From: Gottfriedia sp049568075
GTDB taxonomy: Bacteria; Bacillota; Bacilli; Bacillales; Bacillaceae_G
Assembly (NCBI GenBank): GCA_049568075.1
Contig: CP144911.1
Strand: one strand, 5' to 3'
Length of the DNA stretch: 64,000 bases
Shown here in pieces: positions 26,220 to 35,082 of this stretch. A program made the position numbers and the translations under genes. A model generated the notes under the pieces. The model made no database searches. It worked only from the letters and a program-made list of their open reading frames with translations, and was not told the DNA's origin. Within the stretch, counting starts at the first letter, position 1. Every line of letters starts with the position of its first letter.

Positions 26220-27110
26220 TTATATTTGAAATTCCATCTCCTTAACATATACAGCATTTCCAGTAATTTCTATGTCAAATGACGAATTTACTCTTTTTAC
26301 ATTTACTCTTACACGCCCGTCTTTTTGAATTTCAGTTCCTTGCTCAACAACTAATTCAATTGCATCATTAACATCATTATTAATATACTTAGCATAATAA
26401 GCTCCTAAAATCCCAGAGGCAGTACCTGTAACCGGATCTTCAATCGTTCCAGAAAATGCAGAGGAAAAATGGCGCGCATGAAAATCTGCATTTGAATCGT
26501 ATGTTTCTAAGCAAAATGGATGAACGGACGCTTTTGGAATTTCCTTCAAAATACTAGGAAAAAGTAGATTATTAGGTTTCATCTTCTCAAATGAAGATAT
26601 TTTTTTTATCGGTAAAAGTAAATTCCAGGCACCTGTACTTCCATAAAGAGTTGGTAGACTTTTATCGATTTCTTCTACACTAAGACCAATTGCGGACGCT
26701 ACATCATCAATCGAGCCTTTAAACCCTACAAATTCTGGTGTTTTTTGTTTCATCGTTATGTAGATCTCATTATTTGAATTATGAATTTTGATTGGTAAAA
26801 TCCCAGCCTTTGTTTCAATTGTTAACTCATTTTTAAACTCAATTCCCCCTCTAGTTACCAAAGCATATATTACTGCCATTGTCCCGTGACCACATAAATC
26901 CATTTCATGTCCTGGTGTAAAATAACGAATTTTATGATCAGCAACCTTCGAATTTAATAGAAATGAAGTTTCATTAAATCCCACTTGTTTCGCAATATCC
27001 TGCATTTCATAATCAGTCAAAGAATCGCAATCTAAAACGACTCCAGCTGGATTTCCTTTATTGGGTTCTTTACTAAAAGCATCGTAATGGTAAACAGTAA
27101 TATTTTTCAT
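26220..27110 (-). CDS. PhzF-family isomerase
   Basis: 296 residues of the PhzF (diaminopimelate-epimerase-like) fold. Characteristic pieces: VYHYDAFSKEPNKGNPAGVVLD at the N-terminus, QVGFNETSFLL with the catalytic Glu about 46, RYFTPGHEMDLCGHGTMAVIYAL around 65-85, and EDPVTGTASGILGAYYA near 240. Most PhzF-like proteins in Bacillus have no known substrate; phenazine synthesis genes are absent here. GAGGTGAG precedes ATG 27110. First gene of a probable three-gene operon. Confidence 0.88.
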   Translation of the reverse strand: MKNITVYHYDAFSKEPNKGNPAGVVLDCDSLTDYEMQDIAKQVGFNETSFLLNSKVADHKIRYFTPGHEMDLCGHGTMAVIYALVTRGGIEFKNELTIETKAGILPIKIHNSNNEIYITMKQKTPEFVGFKGSIDDVASAIGLSVEEIDKSLPTLYGSTGAWNLLLPIKKISSFEKMKPNNLLFPSILKEIPKASVHPFCLETYDSNADFHARHFSSAFSGTIEDPVTGTASGILGAYYAKYINNDVNDAIELVVEQGTEIQKDGRVRVNVKRVNSSFDIEITGNAVYVKEMEFQI

Positions 27111-27307
27111 TTTCTCACCTCATTTTGTTTTTAGGTAAATCTATTCTCTAATATAAATTAAAATTAATAACAATGTTATGAGATTGCTAGAATAGTGCTT
27201 ATATTCAATCATTTTACAATATACATTATTAAACAGGTTAAATAAAACGATTACATTTTCTATATGATTTTACATTTTTCCAATATTTTTAATTTGAAAG
27301 TTTGATA

Positions 27308-27322
27308 AAATAATAATTATCA
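27308..27322. promoter_or_regulatory. Possible Fur box
   Basis: AAATAATAATTATCA matches the 7-1-7 Fur consensus TGATAATNATTATCA at 12 of 14 defined positions. It lies 20 bases before the start codon at 27343. AT-rich context makes chance matches possible. Confidence 0.35.
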
Positions 27323-27342
27323 TTAAAATTTTGGAGGAAAAT

Positions 27343-27816
27343 ATGTCATTATTCATAACAGCTTTCGGAGGAAAACTTTTACTATGCTTGGCCTTTACCT
27401 TAATCTGCTTCTTAATTGCATGGCCAGTCGGATTATATTTCCGATACAAGGATGCACAGAAAATGAAAGAAGTATTACGCGACCAACCAATCAATCGACG
27501 CAATTACTGGCTTAAACAATTCTTAAAATTAAGTATATCAATAATAGTTTTATATTTTATATCATTTTTAATTGCACTTTATTTTAATATGCCATTTTCA
27601 TCTACTGCACCGTTTGTCGGTCTATTCGCTCTATTACTCATGCTTTATATTAAATTTGCCCCACGTACAACTGGTGAAGCAACACCTGATATTGATGGAT
27701 GGCATACAACATCTGTAATTATCGATCCTGATGAATATTTCACTTCAACAGGAGCAACCATTATTTTTGGATCTTTTATCTTTACAACCTTTGAATTTAT
27801 AAGCGTTCTATATTAA
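27343..27816 (+). CDS. Integral membrane protein, unknown
   Basis: 157 residues with three to four hydrophobic segments (about 5-30, 65-85, 90-105 and 135-155). Between segments one and two is a positively charged loop (RYKDAQKMKEVLRDQPINRR), suggesting it faces the cytoplasm. No family recognised. ATG 27343 follows TTGGAGGAAA. A Fur-like palindrome sits between promoter region and ribosome binding site, so iron control is conceivable. Confidence 0.65.
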   Translation: MSLFITAFGGKLLLCLAFTLICFLIAWPVGLYFRYKDAQKMKEVLRDQPINRRNYWLKQFLKLSISIIVLYFISFLIALYFNMPFSSTAPFVGLFALLLMLYIKFAPRTTGEATPDIDGWHTTSVIIDPDEYFTSTGATIIFGSFIFTTFEFISVLY

Positions 27817-27844
27817 AATCTTTAGCAATTATTTTATGTTTTTC

Positions 27845-27885
27845 AAAAAAAAAGCATTAATGATCACACTGATTATTAATGCTTT
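27845..27885 (-). terminator. Terminator of the MetRS gene
   Basis: Minus strand AGCATTAATAATC / GATCATTAATGCT then an eight-T run. Confidence 0.85.
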
Positions 27886-27891
27886 CTTTTA

Positions 27892-29529
27892 TTAAATTTT
27901 CGATTGGTTAGTTAACTGTTCTAATTCTTCCTCTATTCTACCTACATCAATTCTTTCAAAAAGAGGATTTACTTCGTTAATTTTTACTAAAAACGGAGAA
28001 ATTTCCTTCCATTCAAAGTTTGGTAAATTTAGCATTTCTTTTATTTCATTACTCGAAAAAGGTAGGATTGGATGTAAGATTTGCGCCAGGTTGGCAATAG
28101 CATAGACACAACTCACCATCGTGTTATGACATTCGCTCAAATTCTCCTTAACTTGTTTCCAAGGCGCTGCTTCATCAAAATATTTATTTGCAGATCGGAT
28201 AAATTCAAATACTTCCTCCACGGCCTTTTTGAAATTAGCCGATTCAAACTGTGAACCAACAGACTTATAAAGCCCTTTAATATCAAATCTAATTGATTGT
28301 TCAATTTCCCCTTCTGGGACTTCACCATTATAGTACTTTTCAAGAAACTTTAATGTGCGGTTTACAAAATTCCCATATGCGCCTAATAGCTCACTATTAT
28401 GACTATAAATAAATTCCCTCCAAGAAAAATCAGTATCCCTATTTTCTGGAGCATTTATTGTTAAAAAATATCGGATTGAATCTGGATGATATTTTTCGAT
28501 TAAATATGGTACCCATACAGCCCAGTTTTTACTAGTGGACAGTTTTTTCTTCTCAAGCGTCAAATACTCATTTGAAACAATATGAGTTGGAAGAGCCTCT
28601 TTTTTTAAACCAATTAAAATAGATGGCCAAATAATTGAATGAAACGGTATATTGTCTTTACCATGAATATAATATGAAATTGTTTCTTTTTTCCAAAAGC
28701 TGGTGTCATCTTGATTCATGCTAAGTGCCCATTGTTTACTTGCCGAATAATAACCAGACACTGCTTCGATCCACACATATATTTTCTTCTTTTCATACCC
28801 TTTTACTGGTACACTTACTCCATTTGGCAAATCCCTTGTTACTGCTCTGTCATGAAGCCCTTCATTTAAATATCGTTCTGTTAATTGGATCGCATTCGAA
28901 CGCCAGCATCCACTCATTTTAGCAAAATCAACATATTCCTTTAGCTCATCTTGTAACTTGCTTAATGAAAAATAAAAGTGCTCTGTGTTTTTTACGGATG
29001 GAGGATTTCCACATAACTTACATGTTTTATTTAATAAATCTAAAGGATCTAAAATAGCAGAGCAATAATCACACTGATCTCCACGCGCATGTTGACCACA
29101 ATTTGGACAATTTCCTTCTACATAACGATCTGGTAAAAATTGTTCAAATTCTTCACAATAACATTGTTCAATTTCTTTTTTATAAATTAACCCATTTTGT
29201 AATAAAGTTAAGAAAATTTCTTGTACAGTATGATGATGATGCTGTGCGTCTGTCCTTGTATAAAAATCATAGGTAAATCCTAATTTCTTAAAGTTATCCT
29301 CGAATTCAAGGTGGTAACGATCTGCAATTTCTTTATAAGTTACATTTTCTTGTTTTGCTTTAATAGCAATAGGTGTCCCATTACAGTCACTTCCTGAAAC
29401 GTATAATACATTCGCTTTTTTCAAACGAAAATATCGAGCTAGAATATCACCTGGCAGTAAAGCTGCAATATGCCCCAAATGTAATGAACCATTTGCATAA
29501 GGCCAAGCTCCTCCAATAAAAATATCCAT
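27892..29529 (-). CDS. Methionyl-tRNA synthetase, MetRS2-like
   Basis: 545-residue class I synthetase for methionine. HIGH-type motif HLGH at 17-20; KMSKS-type loop KLSTS at 329-333; zinc-binding pairs CPNC (141-144), CDYC (153-156) and CKLC (170-173). The double-knuckle zinc region and the lack of the C-terminal dimerisation domain set it apart from the ~660-residue MetS normal in Bacillus. It resembles the second MetRS type known from some Gram-positive bacteria, which can resist MetRS inhibitors. AGGAGGAATT precedes ATG 29529; controlled by a Met T-box. Probably an additional copy. Confidence 0.9.
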   Translation of the reverse strand: MDIFIGGAWPYANGSLHLGHIAALLPGDILARYFRLKKANVLYVSGSDCNGTPIAIKAKQENVTYKEIADRYHLEFEDNFKKLGFTYDFYTRTDAQHHHHTVQEIFLTLLQNGLIYKKEIEQCYCEEFEQFLPDRYVEGNCPNCGQHARGDQCDYCSAILDPLDLLNKTCKLCGNPPSVKNTEHFYFSLSKLQDELKEYVDFAKMSGCWRSNAIQLTERYLNEGLHDRAVTRDLPNGVSVPVKGYEKKKIYVWIEAVSGYYSASKQWALSMNQDDTSFWKKETISYYIHGKDNIPFHSIIWPSILIGLKKEALPTHIVSNEYLTLEKKKLSTSKNWAVWVPYLIEKYHPDSIRYFLTINAPENRDTDFSWREFIYSHNSELLGAYGNFVNRTLKFLEKYYNGEVPEGEIEQSIRFDIKGLYKSVGSQFESANFKKAVEEVFEFIRSANKYFDEAAPWKQVKENLSECHNTMVSCVYAIANLAQILHPILPFSSNEIKEMLNLPNFEWKEISPFLVKINEVNPLFERIDVGRIEEELEQLTNQSKI

Positions 29530-29544
29530 TCCAATTCCTCCTAA

Positions 29545-29830
29545 TTTATAAATGCAAAAAACCTCGCCCCTATCTATAAAAGATAAGGACGAGGTTTAAT
29601 ATCCACGTGGTACCACCTTAGTTCACAAAGTATTTGCATACATTTGTCTTTGCAAGTACTAAAAGCATAAAAATGCTTATATACTGTGACTTTGGTAACA
29701 AGTGCCAACTCTTGTCGTAGCCTACTAATATGAAATATACGTTCAGTACGAAGCTCCGAGGCCATTGTTCAAATAAGTATTCATGCTTCTTTTCAGCTAC
29801 CGAAGCTCTCTGTAAAAAATAACATTATTC
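29545..29830 (-). promoter_or_regulatory. Met T-box leader
   Basis: Stem I with CAGAGAGCTTCGG, specifier ATG at 29763-29765 in GAACA-ATG-GCC, T-box AAGGTGGTACCACG at 29605-29618, terminator AACCTCG...CGAGGTT at 29559-29597. The Met specifier agrees with the downstream MetRS gene. Confidence 0.93.
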
Positions 29831-29870
29831 TACTTTTCCTCTTCATTGCTTTTATTCAAATGTTAAAAAG

Positions 29871-29899
29871 ATTTTATAAAAAAGATATTGAAAAGTCAA
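29871..29899 (-). promoter_or_regulatory. SigA-type promoter of the Met T-box
   Basis: TTGACT (29894-29899) and TAAAAT (29871-29876) on the minus strand, 17-base spacer. Confidence 0.6.
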
Positions 29900-30054
29900 A
29901 CTATTTAAAAACGATTATAGATTTTTATATAGTATGAATTACAAAATAAAAGTTGATTCAACTATTTGTCGAAATTAAAAATGAATAAGAGTGAAGGGAT
30001 TCTCCGGAACTAAGTTAAATATATTCAATTATCAAAGCTTTAGGAGGAGATGTA

Positions 30055-30528
30055 ATGTCAAATTGGAAGACTGCATTATTTGAGTTACAAAAAACAGATA
30101 TGTCTTTTTCAACTTTTAATGAAGTAAGAGCTGATAATTTAGACTTTAATAATGTAAGCTTGGCAAATTCGAAATTTACAAATGCAAACATGAGAAATCT
30201 GGAATTAAATGACGTAAATTTATTCGGAACTCGAATTTCAGATGTTAATTTGTCTAATACAAAAATAACAAATGGTAATTTAAGAGACTTAATAATTGAT
30301 CATGTTCATTTAGCTGGAACAAGCTTCCGCAATATTGTCATTCCGGATGATCTAAATCTTGACGATCACGCTAATTCTATTAAATTTGAGAATTGCAATT
30401 TAACAAATAGTCAGTTCACGGACTGTGATTTAAGCCATGTCGAAATTAATAATTGTAATTTATCAGGATTGAAAATTAATGGCATTTTAGTTGAAGATTT
30501 GTTAAAGAGTTATAGTGAGAGGAAATAA
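30055..30528 (+). CDS. Pentapeptide-repeat protein
   Basis: 157 residues made of consecutive A(D/N)LXX-type repeats (ADNLDFNNVSLANSKFTNANMRNL and onward), which form a right-handed beta helix. A short break around residues 95-110 (VIPDDLNLDDHANS) separates two repeat blocks. Some family members mimic DNA and protect gyrase, most are uncharacterised. No signal peptide. TAGGAGGAGATGT precedes ATG 30055; single gene with a terminator 70 bases on. Confidence 0.87.
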   Translation: MSNWKTALFELQKTDMSFSTFNEVRADNLDFNNVSLANSKFTNANMRNLELNDVNLFGTRISDVNLSNTKITNGNLRDLIIDHVHLAGTSFRNIVIPDDLNLDDHANSIKFENCNLTNSQFTDCDLSHVEINNCNLSGLKINGILVEDLLKSYSERK

Positions 30529-30600
30529 TTTCTACATAAAAAGTATGTTATCAATTATTTAAACCCTTTTCTACTTATGCTACCCATTTCAACGCGCAAT

Positions 30601-30632
30601 AAAAAAAGAATCTATAATCAGATTCTTTTTTC
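30601..30632. terminator. Bidirectional terminator
   Basis: AAAAGAATCT / AGATTCTTTT stem between convergent genes, with A- and T-runs. Confidence 0.85.
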
Positions 30633-30657
30633 GTGTCTATGGTAACTTGCGTTGTTC

Positions 30658-31476
30658 TTAATGGTCGTCCAGTACAATATTTCTGTTTCCATTCCCTGTT
30701 AACTGTGCTTCGAAGGCGTCAATTATATGCAAAAATCGATCTGCTTCTCTAAATACATGATCTGCAAGCAGTGGGTGAATGATACTTTTAATTCTACAAG
30801 CTTCTATTAGGTCGCGAGCTGTTTTCTTAAAATCTCTAAGTGATTTTACCGATACACGGTTTTCATCAAGGAATTGGTCAAGAATCGGAACTGTTTCCGA
30901 TTGTGGCCTCATTGATTCTAAATCTACGGCTTGGTATAGAAGTTGATCAAAATCATGGCTAAATTCCCTCGCTTGATCTACTAGTTTTCTTTCTGATGGA
31001 TCTAATAAATGTCCGATAAATTTTGCATGGTCTGCCATAATTCTTAAAAAGAAAACATTTTCCTGGATAATTGCAGCGGGTAGTGGTTGGAGTTGACCAT
31101 TATTTAATTCAGTCAAGCGATTTGCAAAATAGGCTGCTTCTCTACTTGTATGGTCAACTAATAATGGAAAGTTATTGCCCGTTATTTTACAAGTAAGGAG
31201 TAAGTTAAGGATTTTCCGCTTATAGGCCCAAATCATGGAAGCTGCTTGATGAACCTCATTATTAAACTGTTTAATTTGCTGAGGATCCGTTTGAAGCGAA
31301 AATGATTGGGCTTTATTTCCTATTGCTTCAAAAACTTGATAAAATTGATCTGCTTCTTGAATTAACTCAGTATCATCACAATTAAAGCCTAATTTAAGAA
31401 AGAGTGAATGCTCCTTCATGATCCTTGACCAAAACTGAATCTCATCTAAAGAACGTGCTATAAATACATCCGACAA
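30658..31476 (-). CDS. DUF2935 helical protein
   Basis: 272 residues, two similar four-helix halves rich in His and Glu (EIQFWSRIMKEHSLFLKLGF; then NVFFLRIMADHAKFIGHLL). This internal duplication with conserved EH and DH pairs is typical of DUF2935 and suggests a metal site of the hemerythrin/ferritin kind. Function unknown. TTG 31476 is chosen because AGGAGGGG precedes it by five bases. Monocistronic. Confidence 0.83.
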   Translation of the reverse strand: MSDVFIARSLDEIQFWSRIMKEHSLFLKLGFNCDDTELIQEADQFYQVFEAIGNKAQSFSLQTDPQQIKQFNNEVHQAASMIWAYKRKILNLLLTCKITGNNFPLLVDHTSREAAYFANRLTELNNGQLQPLPAAIIQENVFFLRIMADHAKFIGHLLDPSERKLVDQAREFSHDFDQLLYQAVDLESMRPQSETVPILDQFLDENRVSVKSLRDFKKTARDLIEACRIKSIIHPLLADHVFREADRFLHIIDAFEAQLTGNGNRNIVLDDH

Positions 31477-31600
31477 TCGGACCCCTCCTAACATAATTCA
31501 TTTCACTTTCTAATATATTGATGAAAATATGAATTATTACAGATACATCTTTATTAAGTAGATTAGCTATTCGTCTACTAAAATTTAATATTAGTTTATA

Positions 31601-31630
31601 AAAAAAGCATTACTTCAATTGAAGTAATGC
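31601..31630 (-). terminator. Terminator after the broken reductase gene
   Basis: Perfect palindrome AGCATTACTTCAATTGAAGT with T-run on the minus strand. Confidence 0.85.
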
Positions 31631-31645
31631 TAACTTATTTATAGA

Positions 31646-32043
31646 TTATGATTTCAAAACATCGTGATCAACATATCGTTTCCCATCTAATTGACTAATA
31701 ACATTAATCGAAACTTTTGCTCCATCACCTGCTGTAATAATCGTATGAACACTTGTTCCTGCAACAGTTCCCGCTGCCCATACTCCTTCTATATTTGTTT
31801 TACCAGTCGAATCTACATCAAGTACGGTCTTTATGCGAGGTTCTGTTCCAGCTTTTGTTTTTAGTCCCACATTTTCAGCTAAATCCACACTTAAGCCTGT
31901 AGCTAAAATCACTTGATTAGCTTCATAAGTTGCTGTTTCGGCTTGTAGTTGTCTAAAACTAGAGTTTTTTTACCAGCTTTTGCTGCAAATAAAGCAGCAC
32001 TTGCTCCCGCCGGTCCGGCGCCGATAATTACGATATCATACAT
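31646..32043 (-). pseudogene. Thioredoxin-reductase-like FAD/NAD(P) oxidoreductase, internal deletion
   Basis: ATG 32043 opens a frame with the FAD-binding start MYDIVIIGAGPAGASAALFA, AKAGKKTLVLDN, which runs into a stop at 31909-31911 after 44 codons. A different frame then gives the C-terminal part (ATYEANQVILATGLSVDLAE, GVWAAGTVAGTSVHTIITAGDG). About 50-60 central residues are missing and the frame is shifted at the junction near 31950, so no working enzyme can be made. It sits downstream of doxX and the Rrf2 gene, a neighbourhood typical for the intact form. Confidence 0.88.
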
Positions 32044-32140
32044 TATTAAAATCGCTCCTTTTTACATATAAGATTGATTTAAGTACTGTCATTATTATTC
32101 TGTCGTCGCCTTATTAATCCCTGAATATATTGATTGCAAA

Positions 32141-32515
32141 TTAATTAAATCCCGGGAAACTTGAGAGATTGGAATAATTAATCCATAAAAGTACAAACGC
32201 AATAATACCTAATAATAATATTGTAAAAGTTTGTTTAAACGAATCCTTAACACGGATATGTGATATTATTCCACCGATTGCCACAACTCCTAATAATAAA
32301 CCACCCGCTGGAACCCAACTTTCTTCCCAAAATCCAATAATGAGTGAAACAGCACCAACCAATTCTACTAATCCAGTAATTACTCTGAACCATTGTGCTA
32401 ATTTCAAGTGATTAAAACTTTCAACACTCGTTTTTGAACCAAAAACTTTACCTAAACCAGCAATTAAAAACATAAGAGCTAATAAAATTTGCAAGATAAT
32501 TGATAAAATATCCAT
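32141..32515 (-). CDS. DoxX-family membrane protein
   Basis: 124 residues, four membrane segments (about 5-25, 45-65, 70-88, 98-115) with the family pattern MFLIAGLGKVFGS and LVELVGAVSLIIGFW. DoxX proteins are linked to thiol or quinone redox functions. AAGGGGTGAT precedes ATG 32515. It lies 97 bases before the decayed reductase gene and downstream of the Rrf2 regulator; the three were probably one redox-responsive unit. Confidence 0.87.
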   Translation of the reverse strand: MDILSIILQILLALMFLIAGLGKVFGSKTSVESFNHLKLAQWFRVITGLVELVGAVSLIIGFWEESWVPAGGLLLGVVAIGGIISHIRVKDSFKQTFTILLLGIIAFVLLWINYSNLSSFPGFN

Positions 32516-32632
32516 TTTTTTATCACCCCTTTACTAATATATATGCAATTGAAAAAAGCACATATTACTACAAAAGTAACTATTCAATCTAAAATTTTGA
32601 TTAGAATGTTTTATTAAATAAGTCATGTCTTG

Positions 32633-32705
32633 TTGATTTCAACTAAGGATGCTCGCTATAGCATGAGCTAGGCCTCCACGTTTCTGCTGGGTCTTTAGTC
32701 TACCC
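32633..32705 (+). repeat. Dispersed GC-rich intergenic repeat, copy 2
   Basis: GTTGATTTCAACTAAGGATG then CTCGCTATAGC, AGGCCTCC and GCTGGGTC, a diverged copy of the element at 92-178 in opposite orientation. It lies between the Rrf2 gene and doxX. Confidence 0.5.
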
Positions 32706-32773
32706 AAAATAAAAAAGCAGTGTTACCTGCTTATTTAGGACTGTTAATTCCTTATTAAGTTAGTAAATCATAT

Positions 32774-33211
32774 TTAATCCTTAAAAAAATCAATTCGATT
32801 CATAACATCTTCAATTGTAAATTGCTTTAAATAATCTAAAGCCTGGCGTTCCGCTTCAAATAGTATTCTTTCTATTTCTAAATCTAGCTGTTCTGCAGCT
32901 TCACCACAGTCAACTGACATTTCTTGTTCTATGGGACCCCTATTAACAGCAGTATAGATTTCACCTAAGGTAATTGAATCAATCGCCTTTTTTAAAATAT
33001 AACCACCTTCACGGCCACCTTTGGATTCTACAATACCTGCTGAGGATAAAGATTGCATTACTCTTCGCATGAAGGTCGCATGAGAATCCACTTGCTCTGC
33101 AATCATTGCGCTAGATAACATTCCACCACTATTTGCCAACCAAACTATTGCATGAACTGCTATTTTAAAACGAGGTGGACCAATATTGACACCTCTGTTT
33201 ACACTACTCAT
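32774..33211 (-). CDS. Rrf2-family transcriptional regulator
   Basis: 145 residues. Winged helix DNA-binding domain at about 10-75 (FKIAVHAIVWLANSGGMLSS, then HATFMRRVMQSLSSAGIVESKGGREGGY), followed by the dimer helix. Rrf2 proteins often bind an Fe-S cluster through three cysteines, but here only one Cys (DCGEAAEQ, about residue 102) is seen, so a thiol switch or ligand rather than a cluster is likely. Likely controls doxX and the decayed reductase. AGGAGTGAAA precedes ATG 33211. Confidence 0.87.
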   Translation of the reverse strand: MSSVNRGVNIGPPRFKIAVHAIVWLANSGGMLSSAMIAEQVDSHATFMRRVMQSLSSAGIVESKGGREGGYILKKAIDSITLGEIYTAVNRGPIEQEMSVDCGEAAEQLDLEIERILFEAERQALDYLKQFTIEDVMNRIDFFKD

Positions 33212-33369
33212 TGCTTTTCACTCCTAAAATTACTTGGTTGATTACTTATTAAGCAAATGATAAAACATTAAATTTTCATAGGCAATAGAATAGTTAGAAG
33301 AAAGTTATTAACAATTTTAACCAATAATTATTTAGATGTTTACTAATAGATCGTAAATCTATTTTTTTA

Positions 33370-34146
33370 TTAGAGACCAAAATGTTGCTTAGCTAATTCC
33401 TTATATCTCATTTCATCAATATCCTCTTTCGTAACTACACCGTTAATCCATTGTGTAAAAGAAGTATTCGTTAAAGTTTTATTCCCCTCATTTGTCAGTT
33501 GAGTCATTAAAGGGTTTTTATTAAATGGAGACTCCTTGTGCTCAGCAATAATTGTTTGAATCTCATTAAATTCGGACACATCTGAAATGATATCTCGTGA
33601 ATCAAATGCATAACCAATTCTCCAATCGGGATCTTTATGTTTTAGTTTTAACATCAATACATAATCCCCGAATTCTGTGTCTTCTTTTTTAATTCGAAAC
33701 TCACCATTACTAGAAGTAATTATCTCACCGGATAAGGGAACTGCTTTTAAAGGAAGATTCGCCCCAAATCCTGTATCAATTAAGTATGTTTCTTCATTTT
33801 GTGTTAATAGGATTGTGACATGTGTTCTTCCAAAAGAAGGATATTTTTGAGCTATATTGTCATAAACAACCCCTCTTACTAACCTCACGTTAAACCCGTT
33901 TTCAAGAAGAAATAAATAAAGTAATGAATTCAATTCATAACAGAGACCACCTTCATTTTTTACTAATAATTTACTAATTAAATTTTCTCGGTTGATCTCA
34001 TTCGTTTTATTTCCTATAATACAAAGATTTTCAAAAGGGATATTTTTAGCAGTTTTTTCAAGAACGTCATTTACATTATTAAAGTTAATCACTTCATTAT
34101 CACGTAATCCGATTCTTTTTCGAAAAAATAAATTAAGCTCGCTCAT
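33370..34146 (-). CDS. Arylamine N-acetyltransferase
   Basis: 258 residues. It transfers acetyl from acetyl-CoA to arylamines or related acceptors. The Cys-His-Asp triad is intact: Cys69 in EGGLCYELN, His109 in GRTHVTILL, Asp124 in LIDTGFG. Length is typical of bacterial NATs. CTGGAGGAATC precedes ATG 34146. Single gene; physiological substrate unknown. Confidence 0.92.
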   Translation of the reverse strand: MSELNLFFRKRIGLRDNEVINFNNVNDVLEKTAKNIPFENLCIIGNKTNEINRENLISKLLVKNEGGLCYELNSLLYLFLLENGFNVRLVRGVVYDNIAQKYPSFGRTHVTILLTQNEETYLIDTGFGANLPLKAVPLSGEIITSSNGEFRIKKEDTEFGDYVLMLKLKHKDPDWRIGYAFDSRDIISDVSEFNEIQTIIAEHKESPFNKNPLMTQLTNEGNKTLTNTSFTQWINGVVTKEDIDEMRYKELAKQHFGL

Positions 34147-34260
34147 TAATGATTCCTCCAGTCACATCAAACTTTTAATTAATCATACCATTTAAGTTTA
34201 TTAGCTAAAAAAAATAAGCTGCAAAAGCAACTTCATGTTGTTAAAAGTTTAGAGTGTCTC

Positions 34261-34677
34261 TTATAATCTTTTTTCAAAATAATATTGATTATACCCTTTT
34301 GGATGATTCTCAATTAATCCAAATACTTTAAAACCATGTTTCTTATAAAATTTTGGAGCTTGAAAACTAAAACTATCTACTTTAATAAGGCGACATCCAT
34401 TTTCGATTGCAAATTCTTCCATTTGATTGATTAGCTGACTACCAAAACCTGCATGTCTATATTCCTCTGACACCCATAAGAAGTCTATCGATAAATGGTG
34501 CCAATACATCCTTCCAGTAATTCCACCTACTATTTCCTCTTTTTCATTTCTAACGACAAAGCTTATATTTTCCGACGGTGCTTTCCTCTCATCAGGAAGG
34601 TTTTTAGCATTAAATTCAATTACTTTTTTTCTAATAAAATCACTATCCTCTTGTACCCATTGTTTTACTATTTTCAT
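34261..34677 (-). CDS. GNAT acetyltransferase
   Basis: 138 residues, complete GNAT domain: LWVSEEYRHAGFGSQLINQMEEFA holds the acetyl-CoA loop (R/Q-x-x-G-x-G/A), followed by KVDSFSFQAPKFYKKHGFKVFG. Substrate unknown. TAGGAGAATT precedes ATG 34677. Separate transcript from the arylamine acetyltransferase gene. Confidence 0.85.
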   Translation of the reverse strand: MKIVKQWVQEDSDFIRKKVIEFNAKNLPDERKAPSENISFVVRNEKEEIVGGITGRMYWHHLSIDFLWVSEEYRHAGFGSQLINQMEEFAIENGCRLIKVDSFSFQAPKFYKKHGFKVFGLIENHPKGYNQYYFEKRL

Positions 34678-34802
34678 TTTTAATTCTCCTACTTTAGTAT
34701 TCGACTTATAGCATCTCTTAATTAATAGTACATTCTCTAAATAACGCTATTTTCCTTTTAAAATCATTCTTAACCAAGGATCTAACTGAATAAGTTATAA
34801 AC

Positions 34803-34832
34803 AAAAAAACCTTCAATAATAAGAAGGTTTTA
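34803..34832. terminator. Weak hairpin
   Basis: AAACCTTC / GAAGGTTT stem with A- and T-runs; could end transcription on the minus strand. Confidence 0.5.
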
Positions 34833-34876
34833 ATCTAAATCTTATGGTATAATCTTCCAAAAGGAGTGAAATTAAT

Positions 34877-35056
34877 ATGCATAACATGCTTTTTCCTCTA
34901 TTTTCAATCATACCGATTTTATTTTACATTGCACCATTTGTTTTTATGATTTGGTTTCTTTTAAAATTCCTAAAAATTCAACAAGAGAAGAATCAAATTC
35001 TTAAAAGTATTTCAGATAAACTAGATCACTTTAATAACAATCATTCAGAAACCTGA
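34877..35056 (+). CDS. Small single-span membrane protein (59 aa)
   Basis: Short gene with AAGGAGTGAAATTAAT before ATG 34877, one long hydrophobic segment at about 5-32, then a basic, coiled-coil-like tail (KFLKIQQEKNQILKSISDKL). A hairpin terminator overlaps its stop codon. The layout (N-terminal anchor, cytoplasmic helix) is common among small Bacillus membrane proteins of unknown role. No family recognised. Confidence 0.65.
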   Translation: MHNMLFPLFSIIPILFYIAPFVFMIWFLLKFLKIQQEKNQILKSISDKLDHFNNNHSET

Positions 35057-35082
35057 AAGAGCATATGTCTCTTTCTTTTTTT
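35055..35082. terminator. Terminator between the small membrane protein and araC-type genes
   Basis: GAAAGAG / CTCTTTC stem followed by TTTTTTT. Confidence 0.7.

Noticed and set aside
29574..29765. 63-codon frame on the minus strand
   Set aside because: It lies in the Met T-box leader RNA and carries no coding signal; the same applies to 5140-5346 in the Tyr T-box.
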